A DNA stretch of 64,000 nt, from positions 87,211 to 151,210 of the forward strand of contig NZ_JAMBMT010000006.1 of the NCBI RefSeq assembly GCF_040371085.1, given 5' to 3'. This DNA is from Psychrobacter sp. AH5 (GTDB lineage: Bacteria > Pseudomonadota > Gammaproteobacteria > Pseudomonadales > Moraxellaceae). Below the pieces are notes generated by a model. It was not told the origin of the DNA and made no database searches. It saw nothing but the letters and a program-made list of their open reading frames with translations. How positions within the stretch are numbered: position 1 is the first letter of the stretch; each line of letters starts with the position of its first letter. Shown piece after piece: positions 48,341 to 60,040 of the stretch. The position numbers and the translations under genes were made by a program.

Positions 48341-51300
48341 TATTGTGTATGTAGTGGAGGAGTTTGATTGTTGGTGGGAATTGGTTGTGTTTGGGGATTG
48401 GTTGGGGGTGGGTTTGTAGTTGAGATATTGGGGTGATTTGTTGAGGTTTGGGAGAGGGTAAGGAAGGATGTGAAGGGTGTGAAGGAGGGGGAGTGGGTGA
48501 TGTTGAATTTTAAAGAGGTGTATGTATAAAGGGTGGGTGTGTGTAGTGTGGTAGTGGATTTTGGGTTAAAGTGAGTTTGGTGTGGGAGAATGGGAGTAAG
48601 GAATAGGATGAGGTTATAAGGAGGTTAAATTGATAGGGGATAGGATTAAGTGTGGGATAAGGGGATTGGATATGAATGTATGAGTAATGGGGGGTGATGT
48701 GTGAGTGATTTGATTGAGTATAGAAGGGGTAGGTTGTGATTTGATAGGAGTATAAGGGTGGGTATGATAATGTGAGGTTTGTAAGGTGGTATGGGGTATG
48801 AGGGAATGTTTAAAGAGGTGTTTTTTGATGGAGAGGTATATGGGGTGAGAATAGGTGTGAAGATAGAGAGAGGGGGGGTAGGTGATAAGAATGAGATGTG
48901 GGTATGGAAGGGTAAAAGAGATGGGAGGTAGGGAGTGGTGTGGTGGTAGTGGAGGGGTAGGTGGGGATTGATAGATGGGTGGTAGTATGGGGTGTTGAGT
49001 TTTGATTTTTATAATATGATTTGATTGATTAAGGATTAAGGGAGAGAGAAAGTAGTGGAGGGTTGTGTAGGAGAGGTTGTAAGGAAGGTAGATTTTAGGG
49101 TTGTGTGGATTAGTAATTTTGGAGAGTGGTGTGTTGGTGGGATTAGGGATGGAAGATATTTAGGGTGAGAGTGAGTGATGGTGAATGGTAGTTATGAATT
49201 TTGGGAGAGGAGAAGTGTTTTGAGGAGGAAAGGGGGGGGGGAGTGAATGGGGGTGTGGTGATGTGAAGGTTGGGTGGTAGAGTAAAGGAGTGAGGGTTGT
49301 TAATGGTGAGTGGGGGGAGGTGATGAAGTGGGTGAAGAGAGTGTTGGGGGGTATATGGGGTGAGTGAGTGTAGATGAGGTGTGGAGGGGGTGAAGTAGTG
49401 GGTGGGTGATGGAATTATGGTTTGGAAGATATGGAGGTTGTAGTGTAGTGTGGTGGGGTATGAAGGTGGTATGGGTGGGTTGTGTTAGGATGGGGGTGGG
49501 GGGATGTGGGTGGTGGGGAGGAAGTAGGGTGATAGAAATTGAGAGGAGTGGGGGTGTGGATAAGGGGAGGATGATGATGGTTTGTGTTAGGTGGGAGTAA
49601 ATGGAATGAATGTTTTGTAATGTAGGGGAAGAGGGATAGGTTTGGTTAGGGGTTTGGTTGGTTGATAGTTGAGAGTAGGTGTTTGGGGGGTATGAAGAGG
49701 GTGGATTGAGGATATGATTATTGTTTTGGGGGGTAATGTATTATATAGTGTTTAGTGGGGTATTTAGGTGAGGGTGGGAGTGGGTAGTGTTGGTTGAGTG
49801 TTGGGAGTTTAGGGGAGGTAAAGGGGTGGTGGGGGGTGTAGTGGGGGTTAGAAAGTGAGTTTTTAATGGGTTGGAGATTAAGGATTTTGTTATGATGGGT
49901 TATTAAGGGAGGAATTTAGAAGGGGATGTGAGTAGGGGGGGGTGGGTAGGAGGGGGGTGGGTGAAGTAGAAAATGGTGATTTTTTATTGGGTGAAAGATT
50001 AAAGGAGGGGGAGTTGAGATGAGGATGAGGGGGGAGGTATGGATGGTGGGGTGTTGAGAATGTGGTGTGGAATTTTGGGAGTTGGAGGGTGTGGGAGAGT
50101 GTGTTTTGAATGATGATGGTGAGTGGTTGTAGGGAAGAGTAAGGGGGGAGAGTAGAGGGTAGTGGGGGTATATTGGGGGATTAAGTAAGATGAAGAGTTG
50201 TTGAGGGTTTTTTTAGTTGAGTGAGGAGGGTTAAAGGGTTGTGGGGGATTGTGGGTGGAGATAGTAATTTAGGTATTTGTGTTTTTAGAGAAGAGTGGGT
50301 TAGGAGAAAGAGGGGGGGGTAGGGTGGAGATTATTGTAATTTGAGTGTGTGAGTGGTTGGTTGAGTGGTGAGTGGGTGTTAGTGTTTGTTGTTTTTTAAG
50401 TGATTTTTGTTAGGTGGTTATGATTTGAGGGTGTATTTGAATTTTTGTAGGGTTGTTGGAGTTTGTATAAGGGGGAGGTGTGAATATTGTTGGGTGGATG
50501 GGTGAGTGTGGAAAGATTTGAAGATAGTTTTTGTGAAGAGAATTGATTTTAATTAGTAGTATTGTAAGTGTAGTGTAGAAGGTGTTTGATTGTTTTTTTG
50601 ATGTTGGGAGGGTAAGTATGATGTATGTAGTGGTGTTGGGTTGTTTGGAGTGTAAGGTTGATGAAGTGTGTGTGGGGAATGGTGGTATGGGATTTTTTAT
50701 GAGGGGTTGGATGGGTGATAGAAGTATGGTAAGGTTTGGGAGTGATTGGGAGTGAATGTGGTGTGTTTTAGATTGATTGAGTTGTGTGGTATGTGAGTTG
50801 AGTTTGTTAATTTTTGGTGAGATGAGGGGGAGATTGTTGGGGAGGTGTGGGTAGGATTGTTAGTTGTTGAAGTGAGGGTGGAAAGGGATAGGGAGTGGAG
50901 GGGGGAAGGTTGTGTTATTAAGAGAGTTGGGAGTAAGGGGGATAGTATTTGTGGGTGGGGAGGTGAGTGGGGGATGGGAATGATAGGGTGGTAAGAGTTG
51001 GGTGTTTGGAAGGTGTGAGATTTGGATGTAGTGTTATAGTTAGAGTAGGGTGGGATTGGGGTGTTTTGGGGGGAAGGAAATTAATGTGGTGTGATTTGGA
51101 ATTTTTGGGGGGTGGGAATGTAAGTGAATGGGGTAGGGATGTTTGGTGTTGTGGGGGAGGATAGTGGTATTGTTAGGGAAGATGATTAATGATTGTATTT
51201 TGAGGTGAGATGGTGGGAATGGTGAGAGTTGGTAGGGGGGTTTTGGTGGAGTTGGAGGGGGGTTTGTGAGGAGTGTGAGGGGGATGTTGGTTGTGATGTT

Positions 51301-54300
51301 TTTTAGGTAGTGGTTTGTGAAGGGGGGGGTGGGGGTGTTGGTAGGTGTGTGGGATAGGGGGGGGGGGAGTGTATGTGTTGAGGTATTGTTTTGAGGAGAT
51401 TGTGGGATGGGGTATTTATGATAGAGTAATTGATGTAAGTGATTGGGTGGGAGGTTGTAAGAGTGAGAGGGGGGGATGTGAGTAGGGTTGTATTGGTTAT
51501 GGGTGTGGAATTGATAAGGGGGGTAATGAGGGTAGGATGGTTAGGAGTTTTGTGAGTGTGTTAAATGAATGGGGGGGGGGTTGGATATTGATTAGAGGAA
51601 ATTTGGAGTAGAGGTAGTGGGGGAGGAGGGGGGGGTAGGATAGGTTGTGAGGGGATTTTAGGATAGGGAGGAGGTGTGGTGGGTGGATATTGTTGTATGG
51701 AGAGTTGTGAAGATGGTTTGAAGATTAGAGTGTTGGGGGGTAGGGTGGTGAGTGGGGTGAGTGGTTTTTGTTGAGGAGGGAGATGAGGTAAGGAGGGTTT
51801 TAATTTGTTGGAAGGTTTAAGAGGAGAGATGATTGGGGTGTGAAGGTTTTGGATATTATGGATAATGAGAGTGAGATGATAGGGGTTTGGGGAGTTGGAG
51901 TGTAGGATAGATATGGTTTGTTAAGAGTTGATGGTGGGAGAGGTTGAGAGTGATGGGGGGGAGTGAAGAGATTGTGGTGTTGAGGATGATGAATGGGAGT
52001 TGTTGGTAATGAGGAGTTTTGTTGTTGGGTGTGAGATGATAGGTAAGGGGAGAGGGTGGAGTTGAGATTTAGAGGGGTGATGTGAGAGTAGGTGGGGGTA
52101 TTGTTAGTTTATAAGGGGGGGGATTGAGAGTAGTTGTATGGTGAGTTTTGTGAAGAATGGATGGGGTTGGTTGGATGAGAGGATTGTTTATATTTGGTAA
52201 GGGTGGTTGTGAGGGGATGGTATAGGAGGGTTTTTGTAATTGTGGGGATGTAATTTTGTTTAGTGGAGGGGGGTTGGAGGGTAAGGGTAGTGAGATTTGG
52301 GTTGGATAGTGGGGAGAGGGTTTAGGTAAGGGTTAGGGAGGGAGTAGATGATATATGGGGTGGTGTTGGATGGGAGAGAATGAGGGTTGGGTATTTGTTG
52401 TGGAGGGTGGTGAGTGGTGGGGTGTTATAAGGGATTGAGGAGGGGTAGTTGGTTTGGTTTTATGTGGGGGTTATGGGAGGGGGTGAGTGTTGAGGTTGTT
52501 GGGAATTGTTTATGTGTGGATTTTTGTGTTATAGTGGTAGGGTGGTGGTGGTTATAGGGGAGGAGGTTTTGTTGAAGATATGTGGTGAGGGGGTTTGTGG
52601 TTGAGGTTGGTGTGGGGGTGTGGTTTTGTAGGAGGGGGTTGAAGGGGATAGTTATGTAGGTGGGAGGTGTAGGGTTTGGTAGGGGATTAGATGGGGATTG
52701 TGGTGAGGAGTGTTGGGGGTGTTTGGTGGGGGTGGAGAGGAGTGTGAGTTGTGTTATGTGATTGTGGTGGTTGTTTGGAGTGTGGTGTGGGATGTGGTTT
52801 GGTGATTTGAGTGGTGGTGGGGGGGAGGGTAAGTAGAGGAGTTGGTGGGTATTAGGATGTTTTTGATGAGGGTTTGTGGGGGTGTTTGGGGGGGTAGAGA
52901 TTTGGGAGGTTGAGTAGTGTGATTTAGTGGGTGGGGGTAGAGGTTGGATGGATGTTGGAAGAGTATGGGAGGGATGTGGGAGGTGGTATGATGAGGTAGG
53001 TATGGTTTAAAGAGTTGAAGTGTTTTGAGTGTTGGAGTGTTTGTGGTGTGGTTGGGAGTTTGGGTTGTTGGGATTAGATGGTTTTTTTTATGAGTTGTGT
53101 GGGTATGGATGTGGGTTGTATTTTTAGGTGGATATTGAGAGGAAAGGGTAATGGAGATAAGATTGTTGTGGGTTTGGAGGTGTGGTTGTGATAAGGGATT
53201 GTAGAAGTTGGGGATTGGGGTGGATGTTGGATGAGGTGAGGGAAGTTTGGGGGGTTTGAGGTGGTGGGTGAGTTGGGGTGTTGGGTGGTGAGGGTAAGTG
53301 GAGTAAGGTAGTTGTGGTTTTGATGTGTTAAGTAGATAATGTTGTGTTAGATAGTTAATAAGATAATTGATAAGATTGTAAGGGTGGATTAGGGAGGATG
53401 AGAGATTGTAGATGTAGTTGTATAGATGGAGAGGGAGGTGTTGAGAGTTGTGAGTATAATGGTTGTTGGTAGATAGAGATAGTGTTGAGGGAAGGGGGAG
53501 GGGTTTGAGATGTATTAGATGTGGGAGTTGAGATTTGAAGGTTTAATATTAATATTTTTGTGAGATAAAGAGGGAGGTTGGTTGATAGTGAGTGTTGAGA
53601 AATTGGAAGGGGTTGTGGGTTAGAGGGAGGTGAGGAGGAGTGTTTTTGGAGGTTGATAGGATGATTGTGGGAGGTGGAGGGATGAGAGTAATGGAGAGAT
53701 TGAGAGGATAATTTTAGGGGGAGAGTTTGGATAGTAGGATGGATGGTAGTAAGAGGATGATAAGAGAGTGAGAGTAGTGTTGTAAAGTAGATGGAAGGAT
53801 TAATTGAGGTGTGTTGATTTGATTTGTTGGTGGGGTGAAATGGATTGAGAGGAGGTTGTTTGTTGTGGAGGTTGGGATGTAATGTGATGGTGAGTGTTGA
53901 TAGGGTGAGATGTGAGAGGATTGAGATGAGTTAAGAAATGGGAAGATGAGGATATAGGTAAAGAGGGGGGGGATAGATTATGATTTGAGAGAATTGTAGA
54001 AGGAGGGTTGAGAGGGATTGGAGAGTTAGAAGATTTTGAATAGAGTGTGGGTTTTTTGAAGAAGAGAAGGATGGAGGTAAGATGAGTGTGGGGATTGTTA
54101 AGGGATTTTGGAGTAAGGAGTATGATATGAGGAGTGTAATTGTGTGGATGAGGTAGGGGTGGTTGTTGGGGGAGTGTTGGAGAGGGAGGGATGAGGTTTA
54201 TAATAATTTATTGGTTTGTTTGTGTTTTTTATGAGGATGGGGGGATTTGGTGTGGGGAGAAGATTGGAATTGATGTTGTATGGGTTGTTGAGTAATTTGA

Positions 54301-54852
54301 AGATGTTTAGATGATAAAGGGTGGTTTGTTGGAATAGGTGGGTGGGGTGGAAGGAGAAAGGTGATGGTGATGGAATTGAGAGTGTTGGAGATTTTTATGA
54401 GATGGATATAGGGAAGATTGAGGGGATTGTGTAGTAAGTATGGGGTAGGAGGTGAGAGGGGGAGATGAGATTGTAATATTGGGAGTGTTTGGTGGGGGTT
54501 GGATGTTGGGGGGGGTGTTGGTGGGGTGGGTTGGTGGGGGAGGTTGGGGGGTGGTGGTGATTGAGTGGTTGTTGATTGGTAGGGTGTTGAGGTTGTTTTT
54601 TTAGAAAGAGTTTGATGTTATGGGAGGGGGGAGGGGGGTGGGTGGGGGGGGGGGGTGAGGTGAGAGAATGAAAGTAGTGAGGTGTGAATTAGGAGAGTAG
54701 TTTGGAGTGTGGGGAAGGGTAAGAGTGTTAAAGAGATAATTGAAAAATGGAATGGATGTGTGTGTAAAAGTGGGGATAGTTTAAGAGAGGATTGTGGTAG
54801 TGTGTTTGTTGGTTGTTGGTGGTGTGTTGGGGGGGTGTGGGGGGTGGGTTGA

Positions 54853-55268
54853 TGTTTGGGTGTGGGGTTGGGTGTGTTGTGGGGGGTTGGGTGGGGTGGT
54901 GTGGGGGTGGTTGGGGTGGTGTTGGTGGGTGGTTTGGGTGTGGTGTGTGTGGTGTTGTTGTGTGGGTGGTGGGGTGTGGTGTTGGTTGTGTGTTGTGTGT
55001 GTTGGTGGTTGTTGGTTGGGGGTGGTGTTGGGTGGGTGGGTTGGGGTGTGTGGGTGGTTGGTGGGGGGGTGTGGGGTGTGTTGGGGGGGGTGGTGGGTGT
55101 TTGGGTGGGTTGGTGGGGTGTGGGTGTTGCGGGGGGTGGTGGGGTGGGGTGGGGGTGGGGTGGGTGGTGGGGGGGTGGTGGGGTGGTGGGTGGTGTTGGG
55201 GGGTGGTGTTGGTGGGGGTGGTGGGGTGTGGGTTGTGTGGTGGGTGGGGTTGGTGGGTGTGGGTTGTT
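54853..55268 (+). repeat. G/T-only low-complexity tract after the 'gattagatgg' box, copy 4
   Basis: There are 416 bases without A and with a single C, at 55130. It sits 1.8-2.2 kb right of the box at 53072. It is shorter than its counterpart in copy 3 (about 1.2 kb A-free). The frames of 154 to 174 codons are by-products. The lone Ala codon in one of them comes from the C at 55130. Confidence 0.95.
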
Positions 55269-57434
55269 AGGGTATAAGGGGATGGGGGGTTTGTTAGTGG
55301 GTGGTGGGTTGGTGGTGGGGGGGGATTTGATGGGTGTTTTTGTGTTGGTTAGGTGTGGTTTGTGGGGTTTTGAGGAGTAGTGGGGTGGGTGGTTGTGAGG
55401 TTTGAGTTGTGGGGTGGTGTTGTAGTGGGGGTGTGGAGGTGTAGTGGAGGGGTTATGGGAGTATTTGGTTGGGATTTTTTTTGTGAGTTAGGTTGAGGGT
55501 TGGAGATATATTTTTTGTGTGAGGGAGAGTGGAAGAGATAGTGGAGATTTGTGTTATAGGTATTGTAGTTTAAGTGTGGTAGTGTTAGGTTGTGAGTGGT
55601 ATTTGGTTTGAGGTGTATTTAGGGGTTGGAGGGAGGGTGAGATGGAGGGGGGAGGGAAGGAGAGTAGGTAAAGTGGGGGGGGGATTGAAGTTGTAATGAG
55701 TGTTAGGTAATAGAGGGGAGGATGGTTGTTGAGTGGATGGTGGGTAGGTAGGTGATTTGTAGATGTAAGGTGGGGGAGGGTGAGGTGGGATAGATGTGGT
55801 TTAGATGATGATATGATGGTGGGATTGGTTTGAGTATTGAATGGTGTTTTGGGGATAAGAAGTAATTGTGGATAGGGGATGGGTGGAATGGATTGAAGTG
55901 ATAAGGGTGAGGGATTGGATATTAAATAGTGGATTTGGAGGATAAGTGGTTGTGTATTGGGGTAGGGTGGTTGTATGGGTGGTGGGAAGTGTTTTGGAGT
56001 GGATAGTTGATAGGGAGGGGGGTGAGAGAGATTATTATTATTAGTGGTGTGTGTTTTGGTGTGTGTTATATAGAGAGGGTGATGATGTGTAAGGGTGAGG
56101 ATATGTTTTATGAGGGTGTAATTGATTAAGGGGAGTGGTTTGATGGGAGTAGTGTATGAGGGGGGGGGAATAGTATTTGTTTGGTGATGGGATGAATGAT
56201 TAGAATTGTTGAGGGGAGAGAGGAAGAATAAGGGGTAGTTGGGGGGTTGGAGATGGGAATAGTAGGGGGAGATGGGTGTAAGGTTGTTGAATGAGTGTTT
56301 GTAAATAGATTGGGAGGAGGGTGATGTTAGGTTTGTTGGAATGATAGGTGGTAGGATTTAATAGAGGGTTGAGGGTGTGTGGGGTGGTGAGGAATTTTAT
56401 AGAGTTGGAGAGAATTGTAGAATTATAGATGAGTTTTATAAAGGATTAAGGGGAGTTTGGGAAGGGGATGTGTGGTGGGAGTGTTTGTGTGGGGATGAGT
56501 GGGAATGGGATGAGGGGTGATGGATATGTAGTTAGTGTGAGGGGGGGGGTTTAGGTTTGGTTAAGGGAATGTGGGGGGGGATGGTTGGGGGAGAATTGGG
56601 GATTTATAAAAGTGTTAGGTTGTGTTTTTGTGTGGGATGGATTAATGTGTAGGGATAGAGGATGATAGATTAGGTTGTAGGGTTTAGGTGAGGGATGTGA
56701 GGTTGAGTGAAGGGGTGTTAGTGGGGTTAAAAGGTGTAGATTGGTTAGTTGTTAAGTGGTGGGTTATTTAGGGTATTAGGGTTGTGGAGGTTGGTGGGGG
56801 TATGTTGATGTGGTGGGGGGGGGTTTGGTGGGTGGTTGGAGATATGGTAGGGGAGGTTGTAGTGGGTGATGAGAGGTTGTTTTTGAAGGGGTATGTTTTA
56901 TTTAGTTATTTAGTTGAGTAGTTGGAGTGTTAGAATGGGTGATTGGAGGATTATGTATTAATAGGGGTAAGTTGTAAAATTTAAGGGTAGGTGTTTGAGG
57001 ATGATAGAATAAGATAATTAGAATTGAGTGGTTTAAGGGTATGAGGTATGGGAGTGTGATAATGATTGTAGGTTGTTGGAGAGTAGGGGTGTTGGGGGGT
57101 GGGTTGTGTTGTGTTGAATGTGGGTTAAAGTTGTGATGTTTGTGTGGGTGGGTAGTTAGTAGGTGTGTAGTGGTAGTTTGATGGTGGTTTTATGTAGGAG
57201 TTTTTTTAGGGGGGATTATTTGTGTGTGAGTATTTTAGTTGTTTGGGGTGGGTTGAGTGAATGTGGATTAGGTTGAATTTTGGTGTAAGTAGATGGAGGA
57301 TGAATGGTGATGTGAGAAGGGTAGGGGTAAGAGTATTGTAGGTTAGGTGTGTAAAGAAGAGTAGGAGGTTGTGGAGTGTTATGTTATAGTGATAAGGGTG
57401 AATAAGAGAATGGGATGTGTTTGTGGGTAGGATT

Positions 57435-59231
57435 GATAGAATTTTAAATTTGTAAAGTTTTATATTTAAATTTAGAGAAGTGGTGGGTAGAGGGGGGTGG
57501 TAGAGGTGTAAAGTAAGGGATGGGAGTGTTTGTAGAATAGGGATAGATTTGTTAGAAAGTAAAAAGATGATAAAATAGTAAAGGTGTTGGAGATTTGGGA
57601 GATTTGGGTAAATAAATAGGTTGAGAATTGGTGGGTATAGGGGATGAGATTTTTGAGTGATAATGATTATGAGTAGAGGTTGAAAATTTGTGAGGGTTGT
57701 AGGGGGGGATGTAGGTGAGTTGAGGATTGGTGTTGTGTATGAGTTAGTTGTATAAGATTGATGATATGGAGTTGGTGGAGTTGAATATGGTGAAGAAGGG
57801 TGAGTAGGGGGGATAGGAGGATTGAGATGGTGTGGTTGGGTAATTTTTGTGAAGGGTAATTGGAGAATGTTGGAGGGGGGAGTGGGTGGGTTAGGGGGGG
57901 GAGGAGAGTATTATTAGATTGAGTTTATTTGAGTGAAGTAGTAAGAGTTAAAGTTGTGTGAGTTATGGAGGGAGTTGATATGGGGGAAGAGTGGATATGT
58001 ATGTGATAGATGTTAGTGTAGGTGGGGGTTTGTGATGTGGGGGGGTAGGTGTTTAGAATAAGGTTTTTAAGGTGGGAAGGGGAGGGAGAGAAGTAATTGA
58101 ATAGGTTAGAGTAATGGTGTTTGAAGGTAGTTGGAATTAAGTGTTGTTAAGGTGGTGATGTTGAAGTGGGTGAAAGGAAAGTTGTGGTGGGTGGATTAGA
58201 AGATGGAGGTGATTATTGTAATGGAGGGAGGGTAGGTGAGTTTGGGAGAAATTGAGGTAGTGGTGAGAAAGTGTAGTGTGTGTTTAGATAAATGTTGATG
58301 TGGTTGGGTAAATTATAGGGGGGGGATATGGATAGAATAGGTAAGTGTAATTGATTGATTAGAAGTGTAGTGGTTGAAGGGGGTGATATATTGATTTATG
58401 ATGGTAAAGTAGTTTTTTGGGAGTGGTGAAGAGTGTGGATGTTAATTGGATGTGGGGGGGGGGGGTTTGGGGAAGGTGGTATAAGAGTGGGTGTGTAGGT
58501 TTTTTTTTATAAGGTGAGAAGTGGTGTAGGAGGAAAGGGGAGTGTGGTATGGTGTTATAAATGTGGGTGGAGTGGTGTGGAAGAAGGTGTTTATAGGTAG
58601 TTTGTGGAGTGGGGGGTGGGGAGTGGTGTGGTGGGTGTGGGAGTAGTGGGGTTGTAGGTAGTTGGTTTGTTGGTTATGTGTTGTTTGGAGTTTAAGGAAG
58701 TTTGTTGTAAGGGTAATTTGGTTTTAGTATGTTGGTGTATGTATATGGGTTTTAGGTTAGTGGTTTTAGTGTGGTAGTGATAGAAGGGTTAGTGAGGATG
58801 GGTTTGGTATGTTTAGGAGGTAGTTGGGGGTGGATTGTAGTGGTTAGTGAGGTTGGGGGGGGTTGGTGGTAGTGGTAGGGTTATGGTTGTTGTTGTGAGT
58901 GTTGGTGAGTGGGGTGTAGAGTGTGGGTTGGTAGTTAGTTGGTTTTATGAGTTTTATGGTTTTGGTAGGATGTTGGTTTTGTTATTGTTTGTAAGGGTGT
59001 GTAGTTGGATTTTAAGGGTGTGTATTTTTGGAGTGTTTTAGAGGGTTTTGAGGGGGAGTTAGGGTTTAGATGGTTTGTAGTGGTTTTATTTTTGTTGTTT
59101 TGGGGTGTTGGTTGTAGGTTTGTGTAGTATTTTGAGGTGAGTTGTTGAGGGTGTGGTAGTGAGAGTGTTTTAAAGTTTATAGTAGGGTGTTTTTGGTGTG
59201 TTTGTTGTGGTTTTGTAATGGTGTTGTTTTT
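57435..59231 (+). repeat. 15-kb repeat unit, copy 5, truncated at the composition junction
   Basis: It starts with the 'gatagaattt' box at 57435 and follows copy 2 and copy 4. The words 'gtaatttggttt', 'tagtatgttgg' and 'tatgggtttta' at about 58,712-58,760 match copy 2 at 15,056-15,095, at offsets of about 1,280 and 1,250 from the box. It can still be followed, through 'gtagttggattt' at about 59,000 (copy 2 at about 15,337), to about 59,110. It is lost where C reappears at 59232. Only about 1.8 kb of the unit is present. Confidence 0.8.
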
Positions 59232-60040
59232 CATCTGAATGTTTATGTATATTTTTTAGTGTATATTGGTGGATATAGATGATTGGGTGTATTTTTTTAT
59301 GAGTTTATGTTTTGATTTTGCATTATGTACGATGTGAAGGCGCTTATTGTTAAAGTGATAATGAAGTTAAATATTATGTTTGTCCATGCGGGTGATATTT
59401 TTTGAAGAGCACCTGTTTGTGGTAATTTTTTACAGTATTATCGGATAACAATTCTTTGTTAATTTGAGGGGAGATTGGTTGTATGGTTCTTTGAGGGGAC
59501 AGTGTGCCTAATAATCTTCAAGTCCTACAAAGGATATATTTTTTGCGAACTTCAAAGTGAGAGCGGCCAGTATTTTATAATCAAAAGGCGGATGAGTATA
59601 GAAAGGCAAGTTACAAAGGTTTGTATAGCAGAAATTGGTAGGATCATGGTGTGAAGAGGATAGGAAATTAGAATGCACTCAATAATGACTTATGTTTTTC
59701 ATTTGTTGTATGAACAATCTTGGTGTTTTCAAGCATGCTGAGCAACATCTTCAATTAATAAAGATCATCTGTGTTTTTTGACTAGCCTGAATCTAACTTA
59801 CACCAGAATGCGGAGTGTTTGCGAATGGCGGTGAGAGCCTTGCCCAAAAAACGGTGTTTATACGTTATTGCACAACTCACGTACGATATTCTAAAAGCGG
59901 TTGTTGAGATAGCACTCAAGAGCAAAAGGTAATAGTTGAGGAGCTATCAACTTATTATTTGCAGACCGGGATGTACAGTATTAGCATTGGGATTGAGCAG
60001 ACTTTACCTCTATTGGAGCAGGCTCGAAAATAACTGCTAG
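59232..60040. other. Transition zone where C returns gradually; no gene seen
   Basis: The first regular C are at 59232 and 59235. C is about 5% of bases to 59,400, rises over the next kilobase, and is near 20% beyond 60,700, while G falls. I see no open frame, tRNA-like fold, terminator or mobile-element end here. The gradual change is odd for a recombination or ligation junction, which would be sharp. Confidence 0.8.

Larger units (their letters stand above)
42151..57434 (+). repeat. 15-kb repeat unit, copy 4, the most complete
   Basis: This is the best reference unit, 15,284 bases between 'gatagaattt' boxes. Landmarks are 'tttagtgtga' 45223, 'tgaagagatt' 51964, 'gattagatgg' 53072, 'aagataattg' 53360 and 'gttttataaa' 56433. 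Apart from G/T-only tracts at 43636-44054 and 54853-55268 it keeps A throughout. I looked for rRNA and tRNA signatures after allowing every C to read as T (for example the small-subunit 'gtgttagtagttgtggtaa' form) and found none I trust. The longest frames in the A-containing parts are under 100 codons. Confidence 0.85.
1..59231. other. Compartment almost without cytosine on the + strand
   Basis: I find about 15 C by eye (47, 275, 6793, 8175, 10361, 20159, 20546, 21432, 28546, 48271, 48286, 48293, 48300, 48340, 55130) before C becomes regular at 59232. The + strand is therefore written with A, G and T, and in places with G and T only. Six-codon and four-codon families shrink accordingly, and Ala, Pro, His, Gln and Thr cannot be encoded. 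On the - strand, ATG, GTG and TTG starts all need a C on the + strand, so starts are essentially absent, and TAA is the only stop. I therefore annotate no protein gene here. The cause (chemical or enzymatic C-to-T conversion, artefact or natural skew) is not visible in the sequence itself. Confidence 0.95.

Noticed and set aside
1087..55380. Many Gly/Val/Trp/Cys-rich frames of 100 to 450 codons in other places
   Set aside because: Each lies in an A-poor G/T tract and overlaps other open frames. They are by-products of the reduced alphabet.
380..57434. rRNA operon array (15-kb rDNA unit)
   Set aside because: Unit size and tandem layout would fit, but after allowing C to read as T I could not find conserved small- or large-subunit words. 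A weak likeness of about 35 bases near 45,220 to the end of large-subunit rRNA does not continue.
380..57434. Mitochondrial genome read several times round (15 kb, strand-skewed)
   Set aside because: Size fits, but the sequence is too G-rich, and I saw none of the conserved rRNA or COI words in converted form. It remains a case for a three-letter search.
380..57434. CRISPR array
   Set aside because: Repeats are kilobases apart within long homologous units. There are no short direct repeats with regular unique spacers.
1..59231. Kinetoplast maxicircle cryptogenes or minicircles
   Set aside because: Cryptogenes have purine-rich strands but do not lose C over tens of kilobases. I found no reliable minicircle conserved box, and chance matches are easy in G/T sequence.
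1..59231. Repeat-induced point mutation of a fungal repeat
   Set aside because: That process changes C to T on both strands and makes DNA AT-rich. Here G is kept and even dominates.
58935..59234. 99-codon - strand frame rich in Thr, Asn, Lys, Pro and Gln
   Set aside because: Its ATG uses the first C of the tail (59232-59234), and it stays open because the G-free - strand can write only TAA as a stop. It lacks Gly, Ala, Val, Asp, Glu and Trp.
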